Under the pieces are notes generated by a model. It saw only the letters and a list, made by a program, of their open reading frames with translations, was not told the DNA's origin and ran no database searches. DNA of 64,000 nt from Leidyana gryllorum EB-2025a (taxonomy: Eukaryota > Apicomplexa): contig JBLWGC010000082.1 in assembly GCA_048772705.1 (NCBI GenBank), positions 186,001 to 250,000 on the forward strand. Direction: 5' to 3'. Below are positions 56,633 to 64,000 of this stretch, piece after piece; positions within the stretch are counted from its first letter, which is position 1, and each line of letters begins with the position of its first letter. The translations under genes and the position numbers were made by a program.

Positions 56633-57069
56633 TACCCTCTGCACCTGATAATGCTGAAACTAGGGCTCTGCAGGCCCGCCAAGATCGTACAGACTATCTC
56701 GGACATGTAGAAGCCTCCCTAGGCCGTGTCTTGGAGAGTACTGGCTCAATCATTGGGATGATTGGAGAAACCAATTATCAACGAATCATATTGGGGGAAG
56801 CAGCAGACACACAAGGCGAAGGCCAAGATGCTATGTGGGTTGGCGATCCAGCCAAAGACAGTGCAAAGCTACAAAATGAGATTGACGTCTTCCTAGAAGC
56901 TGTTGAAGGTGTATGTGCGAAATTGCACGAACAAATTGACAAGACCCCCGGACCCCGTCGCGTGCGCAGACCTGCATATCTGGATACACTCGCCTACGAA
57001 AACTTCAAAGAAGGCGTGGCCGTCCAGCGACGGATGCAAGCACGCCTGCGAGAAGTGTCTGAGCAGTAG
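56629..57069 (+). CDS. Mediator subunit 11-like protein (tentative)
   Basis: The 146-residue intronless frame is a helical bundle: VEASLGRVLESTGSIIGMIG, LQNEIDVFLEAVEGVCAKLH and VAVQRRMQARLREVSEQ. The spacing resembles human MED11 (an N-terminal helix with an LQNAG-like stretch, a central F-x-x-x-V-x-x-V-E-x-x-L-x-x-Q-I helix and a C-terminal R-V-x-x-A-R helix). MED11 forms the Mediator head with MED22 and MED17. Identity is low, so the name is a suggestion. Its ATG overlaps the NAA10 stop as ATGA. Confidence 0.4.
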   Translation: MIPSAPDNAETRALQARQDRTDYLGHVEASLGRVLESTGSIIGMIGETNYQRIILGEAADTQGEGQDAMWVGDPAKDSAKLQNEIDVFLEAVEGVCAKLHEQIDKTPGPRRVRRPAYLDTLAYENFKEGVAVQRRMQARLREVSEQ

Positions 57070-57112
57070 ACACACGTGTGCGTTTGTGTGTGTGGAGACA
57101 CCGGTACATGCT

Positions 57113-57688
57113 ATGGAGGTATTGAGCAGCCGAAACAATCATCCGGGGAGTTTTGTGAGAAGTTTGCGCAATCCATTCACCCCTGAGCACGCTAAAGACT
57201 ACTTCAGAAATCTTGGACAAGGTTTGAAGCTACTATGTGAAACCGCGCGCGCTGATCCTGCTGTAAGTTCATCGATTTGCCGGCGTGCTATACCCTTTTA
57301 GATCACTTTGGTACTCCTCATCCTTGCCATTATTTTCGCTGTCGTGGTTTGGCAAGGAATACAAGCCTCGATCGCCCATCTACATCAAGTGCGTATTGCT
57401 GCGCAGACGAAAAGTCAGAGCACAGACGGATCGGGACGCAAAGCCGCTCCCCGCCGAACAACACGAGCTACCGAACGGTAAGCAGTTCCTGGTGATGGTT
57501 TCGCACTCTTTTTCTGTAGTCGCGCGAAAACTGCTGACGATTCTCCCCCAAGGACTCGTTCGAGACCCACCCGCTCAAAATCGGGTTCTTTGGAGTCCGA
57601 GGTCGCTCCAAGTCCTCCGGAGCCAAGTACGGAGAAGACCCCAGCCAAAGCCAAGGCTAAGTCAAAAGCCCGAGCCAAGAGGGCGTGA
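57113..57688 (+). CDS. small single-pass membrane protein with basic tail
   Basis: Three exons (introns 57263-57301, 39 nt, and 57478-57519, 42 nt) give about 165 residues. The N-terminus is soluble (FVRSLRNPFTPEHAKDYFRN). Intron 1 is followed directly by one membrane helix (ITLVLLILAIIFAVVVWQG). The rest is Lys/Arg/Ser/Pro-rich and ends KAKSKARAKRA. There is no signal peptide, so a signal-anchor type II topology is likely. No family was recognised. Confidence 0.65.
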
Positions 57689-57779
57689 TGAAATATATCT
57701 ATGTGCATTCTCCACCTTTTGTTGCTGAAATGATTAGATGGTGCTTGTGATGAGAATTGAACAGCCACTTTTGTGAAGT

Positions 57780-60747
57780 ATGAATCCATCGACACCCTCA
57801 GGAGGTCAGGAGGGCAGTAGGCGTTTCCGGCGGAGAAACACAGGTGAGATCGGGGGTGTTGGCGTTGGGACGCAACTTGATCAGTGGACAACGTGAAACC
57901 CGTATGCACGGCTGTGGACACTGGTGTTAAGTCTGTAACGACTAAGAGTGGCGGAAGCATTGGGCATTTGTTCCGAGCTGTACGACATGTTCATCAACAA
58001 AGGGAGGCTTATCGATATGAGTTGAGTGTGGACAGGTTATCATTGCGAGTGCCGCGACCCAAGATGATTTGCTTGGAATGGCAGCGCGGTGAGTTGAGTT
58101 GGTGTGGTGTGGTGATATTGTGATCTATGGTTTGTAGGGCCAAACAAGGTATTATCCGAGCATTATCCGACATTGCACAAGAATGTGTGGCAATGCTCGT
58201 GGCCTGGAACACTTGAAATGAATGTTACTTTATTTACATCGGTGACATCGAAAGGGGAGAAGAAATATGCAACCAAGGAGACGACTATTCGTGTGAGGTT
58301 TTGCGAGAGCGTGTTATATGGTATGATTGCTCTTGACAGTTTCTTGATCAAGGTACTGCGAAAAGCAAGTCACCAGAACGGTTGGGGGAGGTTACGTTTG
58401 ACTTGTCTGAGGTGATATTAAGTAAAAAGCCGGTAGTGCAGGCGACATTACCCCTGACAAAATGCCTGGACCCCACTGTGAGACACGGTTGATTTGTGTC
58501 TGTGTATGGGACATGGTTATGTATTTATCAGGCACGTGTATCACTGAAGATCAGTGCGACGAAGCTGGACAATGACTGTGAGAGAGGGTTTATCGGTGGC
58601 GTGGGATGTCGGTTTCAGCTGCTGCAGGAGATGACATTACATGGTCGGGCGGAGAGGACGATCTCCGAACTGAGGACGAGACGATGGGTCGTATGACAAT
58701 CACCAACACGAACAACAATAATAATCGGATAAAGCCAGTGCCGAGTATGCCGATGATGGCAACGAGTCGTGGTCTGGATGACAGTGGTGGTCGTTTTGTT
58801 CAGAAGGAAAGTCAGCGGCCGTCGACAGACTCGTCGGGCGGCAAAGGAGGGGCTGTTGCAGTGGCGGGGTCCACAAAGTATTTGGAATCGCCTGCTTTAG
58901 CGGAGTTTCCTAATTCACCAAGTCAAGAACCATCGAGTGACGGAGCGAGGAGTCGATTGTCGCCGGGGTCTCGTACGGTCACTGAGCTACCGAAAGTACG
59001 GTTGGAGATTGAGCGGGCCCAACCCAAGTTGGGTGCGAGGTCCCTGACACCTGTGGCGCCAGGGATCTCGCGTAATGGTAGTTCCCAAGACATGCTATCT
59101 GCTCCTCCGACACAATTGGTGGGTGTAGCGTCTTTGGAGTGGTGCGAACTGAGGTGTTGGGTCGCAGGGATATGGACGTTCGACAACTGCCGCTGTCATC
59201 CCGCGTGATATTAACTCCGACCATTTCCCACAGACGCTTCCGTTATTGGGGGAGAGCTGTGGGTCGCGTGACTTACGAATTGACAACGGGCGGTTGCATC
59301 ATGTGTAAGAGAAACTGAAATTAATTTTCACTGCGAACCGCTCGCAGCCGCGAACGTTCCGATGGGTTTGATCGAATGGAAGCGGATCGCAGGAAACAGT
59401 CGGAAGCTTTATCCGATTTGACGGGACAATTAAGCGATAAAGAACGCCAGATCATTGAACGCGACAGAATGTTAATCGAGCGTGATCGCCAACTACTGGA
59501 AAAAGAGAAGCTGTTAGCCGATAAGGATAAACAGCTCGCCCAATCATTGAAACAAGTTGAGGAACTTCACGCTGCCCTGGAACGGCAGGCCGCCATGTTT
59601 GAGCTGGTGAGGTCGAAGCCGTCATCGGTCTTCTCGCACACCCTAATGATGCCTGCAGGACAAGGAGCGGTTGGTGTCTGAGTCTGTGGCTAAGCGGTCC
59701 TCGAACGCTGCGGGAGAGTCGGGCCGCGTGGCTCTGTTGGAGCGTCAATTGGCAGAAGTGAAGAAGGAATTGAGTCAAGCTCAGCATACTGATGTATCAA
59801 AGAAAGCGGCACACGACCGCTCCAAATTGACGGCGAAGATCCAGGAACTGCAAATGGAAAATCAAAATCTTCAAAGCCTTCTGGGACAACAGACAAGGGC
59901 GGGTGGTGAGCGTAAAGCCGTCAAGTAAGCCCTCCTATCTGATTAGAATCTCCACCACCTTCCTTCCTCAGAGACCGTTTAAGTTCGCCGACATCGCCGC
60001 ATCGTGCTTCCAGTGGGAGTTTGCCGCCCTCCAAGGGCGAATCTCGTAGCACAGACTCTTCCCCGCTGTCGCATCTCACTAGATCTGAACTCATATGCAA
60101 AGGTGAGACATTCCAATGGATGGTTCCCGCCAAATCCCGCCTTCAGTGCAACGATTGCAGCACGCATCAAGCAATGGAGGGGATACATCAGCGGTGGCCA
60201 TCGCCGATCTGGAAGAGCAGCTCGTTGATGTCAAAGTGAGGTTGGCGCAAGCAGAGACTGAAAAGGAGGAATTGGTAAGCCACCAAGCGATCCCGGCGTC
60301 CAGACAAACATTGTCCACAGATTGAGAAAGCCCGACGACGGATCGAAGCTTTGAAGACTACAACGACCGAATATGCTGCGATGGTTGATACTTTGGAGGT
60401 AAGAGGGAGACACACTCGCGTGCGTTTGCTCACTCTTCGCACTCGGTGTGGACACACAGAGGAAAGTGGCGGACTTGAAAGTGAAGTTGAGTGCGGCGGG
60501 AGGTAGTGATGGTGGCGCGGCTACTCCATCAGGAAGTAAAGAACGGGACAAGAAGAAATTACGACGCGCTAGCAGCGTCCAAAATGGGGAGCACGGCAAT
60601 GGCGCCATGAGCAAATGGAAAGGCGTGAAAACAACAACGGGGGTGAATGCGAAGAAGTTCCTGCGAGCTGCTTCTGCTACATTCACCGGCAGTGCCCAAC
60701 CCCATCATGGGGGCCCATCATCGGCAAAGGTGAAAAAGGAGGAGTAG
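57780..60747 (+). CDS. NT-C2 (EEIG1-like) coiled-coil protein
   Basis: The N-terminal part, spread over about six short exons, reads YRYELSVDRLSLRVP and VWQCSWPGTLEMNVTLFTS, then LGEVTFDLSEVI and ATLPLTKCLDPTARVSLKIS. These match the NT-C2 domain of EEIG1/EHBP1-type proteins (E-V-x-F-D-L-S-E...L-x-L-x-x). A Ser/Pro-rich linker follows, then a long coiled coil (LIERDRQLLEKEKLLADKDK, LERQLAEVKKELSQ, IEKARRRIEALKTT) and a basic end (AKVKKEE). NT-C2 proteins are membrane-targeting scaffolds, and in apicomplexans relatives such as CEP-like and apical ring proteins exist. Introns are mostly 41-54 nt. The next gene begins 11 bp after its stop. Confidence 0.65.
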
Positions 60748-60758
60748 TGTTTTTGCGT

Positions 60759-62471
60759 ATGGGTTGCCTTGCAAAGTGGTCAAGTAAACTTCGGACGGGG
60801 AAAGCTCAGATGTGGGCTGTGGCCGTCATGGCCGGCACCGGGCCCGGATTCTATAACATTCTGTCAAGTGAGTAGCCACGTTTCTGCGTGTGTGCTGAGA
60901 CACACCCCCTACGCCCCACCATGTCGGCTGCTCGGCTAGCACAATTGAAATAGAGAAAGTGTGAGATATATTTGCTGTCATTTTAGGCTGGGCGGGATCG
61001 GACGGCCGGGTGTCGGAGGTTTCGAATGCGACCCTATATGCGGTATTTTCGTTGACAAGCTTCCTTGGTGGCCCTTTATGGTACATATTGAATACTAAGC
61101 GACTGGGGGTGTGGGGTCTGTGTTGTTATCCATTGTATGCGATTGGGCTGTACGCAGCGGATTACTGGAAGCAAGTATGGCTGGCGGTCATCTCCGGTAC
61201 TGTGAAATGAAGTGAATGTGTCGAACAACACTTCCTCCCGTTTAACAGGGCTTCTTCTGGGCGCGGGGGCTGGAGCGTTTTGGACGGCTCAGATGGTGAT
61301 TACTCTGGGCTACGCTCCAACTGCCCGGCGAGCCGAGTATGTGGCGTGGTCGTGGGCGGTGTTCAATGGTATTACTGTTCTTGGTGGTGTGGCAGTCTAC
61401 CTGAGTGCGGAGTATGGGGACGACATTTTTGACCAGGAGTATCTATGTTTAGCAATGGCGATGACCGCAACCGCCTGTTTCTCTTTCTTTGTCTTGTTGC
61501 CGTCCCACGAAGTCGCTATTGAGCCGGGACCCATCCCGATAGACTCAAGTTTTTCTGAACCCAGACGACATGACGATTCCACCAATGATCTAAAGCACTC
61601 CAATACTGGTCAATTGATCGCTGAGTTCCTCGCGGAAGAAGTCACCCTCGCTTTCAAAGTATTGAAGCTCCCGCAAATGCTGTTGATGACCCCTCTTTTC
61701 ATCGGAACTATCTGGTAAAGGCACACACATACACACACAGAGTAATCAAGACCCCAACCCAACGCCCCTCTCCCACCGCCTCTGTGGCAAGTTGTTGAAA
61801 CGTTTACGATCCGCAGGTACTATGTCTACAAGTTCAACTTTTTAGACAATCATCTGTTCACACCCCATTTTCATAGTCTTAACATGATCGTCTTCTGGAG
61901 TATGCAGATGGTCTCGGGATTACCTATGTGGTTACTGCTGGACAAAGCACGCTTGGATTTACGTAAACGTGCTGTCCTCGGAGTCCTGATGATCGCACTA
62001 CTCCAACTCTCAGACTGGGCGGCCTGTGTCCCTCTGCAGTACGGGTTCGATGGCGGAAGAGATAAAGATAGAGGCCAACCTAACCCCAAACTGGTCTTCG
62101 GCCACTCAAAGTCTGCCTATCCCATCACTGTACTCGCCTTCGGCGGCTTGGCCGATGGCGCTACACAAATATATGCTCAATGGTTCGTATCTGTCTTGTC
62201 ACAGGGCAACCTCAGACTAGCCGCTCGCTACGGCGGCTACTACAAGGCAATGCAATCAGCAGGTGCAGCCATAGCCTGGGGCATTGATCTCAGCGACGAT
62301 GTCACCTATCGTCTGCAAATGTGGATCAACATAGCACATTGCCTCCTGTCAATGCCACTAGCTCTCATTGCAGCCTTACACATGGGCAGACATGACGCCT
62401 ATGAAGGCGCATACAAAAGACCTTACAGCGAAGAAATGGATGTAATGCAACATCAACCTTTCTATCTCTAG
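60759..62471 (+). CDS. UNC93-like major facilitator protein
   Basis: Exons join to give GTGPGFYNILSSWAGSDGR and VSNATLYAVFSLTSFLGGPL, then TKRLGVWGLCCYPLYAIGLY and GLLLGAGAGAFWTAQMVITL. This matches the UNC-93/fungal DUF895 pattern G-x-x-N-A-L-Y...G-x-x-x-N...G-A-x-x-G-x-G-A-x-x-x-W-x-A-Q-G. The second half has further helices (MIVFWSMQMVSGLPMWLLLD, PITVLAFGGLADGATQIYAQ). About 11-12 membrane helices are predicted. Introns are 60868-60986 (119 nt), 61197-61248 (52) and 61715-61816 (102). Substrate unknown; some relatives move ions or support trafficking. Confidence 0.8.
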
Positions 62472-62932
62472 TTATAGATGATAAAGTATTCAGTGACTTA
62501 ATGTTCAGAAATGACCACTTTAGCATCTGACACCCCTAAACCGGACTTTACACCAGCATAAGTAATCGCGTGAGATTTCAAACGGTTCTCTGATTCGGAT
62601 GGGAATCGGGACTATTTTGCTTGCCATGCGCGCAAGTAAGAAGAGAGGATACATAGATTCATAACATGGATGTCATCAACACGCTGGCAGATTCAAAGGA
62701 CGGGAATACAAGGAATTTTGACTGTGACAAGAGATTGGGAATCACACTTGGGGAGAGGTAGGTGGAGAGGATCCGAGGACGACTGAAGAGAACCAACAGT
62801 GTCAGACAGAAGTATAGATGCGCTTCGTCTATCCGCTGTTGCAAACTGATACCAGACCGTCAGAGTTGAGAGTTTCAATGTCGACGAACTCCGAAAATCT
62901 TCATTGTTCGGTAATGATAGAGCCGCAGCAGA
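62472..62932. other. 461-bp convergent gap with a doubtful 43-residue frame
   Basis: A + strand ATG at 62664 opens MDVINTLADSKDGNTRNFDC and could splice at GTAGGTGGAG (62757) to an acceptor at ACAG near 62809, reaching a TGA at 62847-62849. The small product has no recognised family. It may be real or a chance frame. Otherwise the gap holds the two 3' ends and no clear repeat or RNA gene. Confidence 0.25.
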
Positions 62933-64000
62933 TCACACCAGCTCGAAGCTATTGAGCTGCTCAACTGCTGTGCGCACCTTCTGCCCAACAGCCTGCTGGT
63001 GACTCAAAGACAGGTTGCTAATAGTACTCAAAGCGCCGTCAAATCCGAGAGCCTCCACAGTTTTCTGGAGCTTGACAGCTTGGGGATCTTCCGGGTCTTT
63101 GTATAAGAGGGCGGCAGCGACACCTTGAATCAAATTTGAATGAGGTAAGTTCAACTCAATTGCGCCGCGAAGAGGCTTAATCAGACGGTCCTCCGGGGAA
63201 AGCTTTCTGATGGGCTCTCGACCGACACGAGTGACGTCGTCCACGATATGAGGGTTCGCATAACGTTTCAAGATCTTTTGGATGTAAGCTTCGTGGTCTG
63301 TGGGATTCAACCCGTAACGAGCTACCAGAACAGCACCGCTCTCCTGCATCGCACCCTCGACAACGGGGCGGATGCGATCGTCCAAAATAGCAGTCCGAAT
63401 CTCTTTGTGGCCATAGAGCTTGCCCAGGTAAGCACAAATTGCATGTCCAGTATTCACGGTCAGCAACTTCCGCTCAACGAAGGCGTCCAGCTTGTCAGTA
63501 AATATCATTTGGTCGATTTGAGGCAAGGGTCCTTTGAATTGCGTCTGGTCAACCACCCATTCACAAAAGTCTTCCACAGTGACTCCCAAGGGATCCTCCT
63601 CCTTGGCGGGTGGGACAATACGGTCAACAGCGCTGTCAACAAAACCAACGTTGGTGTTGGCCCATTCCTTTTCTTCGTCGTTGAGTTCGGCGAGCACGTA
63701 TTCGCGAAGCGTAGATGTTGCACGGATGGCGTTTTCGCAAGCTATAATGTTGATTGGAGTAGTCTTGCCCTTGTCCTTGCGTTCTTTGAGTCCTTTAGCA
63801 ATGGTTCCGGCAATCCGGGGAAGAATGCGCGGACCGACTGCAGTAGTAAGGATATCAGCGGCAACGATTTCGTCCAATACAGCATCCGTATTGCTTAAAA
63901 CAGCTCCTTCGATGTGAACAATGTCGATGTGCTCAGTGTCACCGACCACACGCACCGGGAACTGCTTGCGTCTTTGCAATTCCGTAATTAGCGGGGCCAC
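62933..64000 (-). CDS. MTLD: mannitol-1-phosphate 5-dehydrogenase, N-terminus outside window
   Basis: The enzyme interconverts fructose-6-phosphate and mannitol-1-phosphate with NAD(H), the entry to mannitol synthesis. The frame reads TTAVGPRILPRIAGTIAKGL, NIIACENAIRAT and VGFVDSAVDRIVPP, then TQFKGPLPQIDQM and FVERKLLTVNTGHAICAYLG, with the polyol dehydrogenase K-x(5)-N-x(2)-H catalytic motif. IQKILKRYANPHIVDDVTRV and RLIKPLRGAIE follow. Similarity to bacterial and fungal MtlD is high along the whole chain. The nucleotide-binding GAGNIGRG segment lies beyond the right edge. No intron is seen in 1,068 bp. Confidence 0.95.
   Translation of the reverse strand: MAPLITELQRRKQFPVRVVGDTEHIDIVHIEGAVLSNTDAVLDEIVAADILTTAVGPRILPRIAGTIAKGLKERKDKGKTTPINIIACENAIRATSTLREYVLAELNDEEKEWANTNVGFVDSAVDRIVPPAKEEDPLGVTVEDFCEWVVDQTQFKGPLPQIDQMIFTDKLDAFVERKLLTVNTGHAICAYLGKLYGHKEIRTAILDDRIRPVVEGAMQESGAVLVARYGLNPTDHEAYIQKILKRYANPHIVDDVTRVGREPIRKLSPEDRLIKPLRGAIELNLPHSNLIQGVAAALLYKDPEDPQAVKLQKTVEALGFDGALSTISNLSLSHQQAVGQKVRTAVEQLNSFELV

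Overview
The window is nuclear DNA from a compact protist genome of about 50% G+C. It carries about 36 protein-coding genes, nearly all with GT-AG introns. Most introns are 38-59 nt long, and intergenic gaps are often only tens of bases. The gene content suggests an alveolate and most likely an apicomplexan, perhaps a gregarine-like lineage. Supporting this are a PIP5-kinase preceded by an EF-hand-like module as in apicomplexan parasites, a mannitol-1-phosphate 5-dehydrogenase (the mannitol cycle is known from coccidia), a divergent single-exon actin, and lineage-specific secreted proteins. This placement is an inference from families and was not tested with a tree. No transposon, retroelement, viral remnant, CRISPR array, rRNA or convincing tRNA was seen.

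Layout. 1-5.4 kb: the tail of an unknown gene, RPAP2/RTR1, an HemK2/N6AMT1-type methyltransferase, actin and a small coiled-coil protein. 5.4-13.4 kb: SWC4/DMAP1, a large EF-hand-like/PIP5K gene and a membrane-anchored P1/S1 nuclease-like protein. 13.6-21.6 kb: PRP46/PLRG1, BDP1, COG7, CTU1/NCS6 and ribosomal protein uL16 (RPL10). 21.7-33.2 kb: an unknown gene, eS17, SEC23, two tandem secreted kinase-fold genes, a low-complexity protein and a WH2/proline-rich protein. 33.4-41.5 kb: a many-exon polytopic membrane protein, a long coiled-coil protein, an RRM-like protein and a C2 protein. 41.5-48.7 kb: a secreted class 3 lipase, PIG-T, METTL16, NHP2 and p47/SHP1. 49.6-62.5 kb: a roughly 2,000-residue ARID-like protein, NAA10, a Med11-like protein, a small membrane protein, an NT-C2 coiled-coil protein and an UNC93-like transporter. 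62.9-64 kb: mannitol-1-phosphate dehydrogenase, cut by the window edge.

Most genes are housekeeping: transcription (RPAP2, SWC4, BDP1, ARID-like, Med11-like), RNA work (PRP46, CTU1, NHP2, METTL16), translation (uL16, eS17, HemK2), the secretory pathway (SEC23, COG7, PIG-T, p47), and actin or phosphoinositide biology (actin, WH2, PIP5K). They are packed without obvious functional clustering. The least ordinary parts are the tandem secreted kinase-fold pair at 27.1-31.0 kb, a P1/S1 nuclease-like protein that has lost most of its zinc ligands, a SEC23 that has lost most of its zinc finger, and extreme packing. The packing includes start codons 13 bp apart, an ATGA stop/start overlap, a convergent coding overlap, and a 50-bp same-strand coding overlap.

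Exon joins below were made by eye from splice signals, reading frame and family conservation. Outer ends are usually firm, but internal joins in low-conservation genes are less so.
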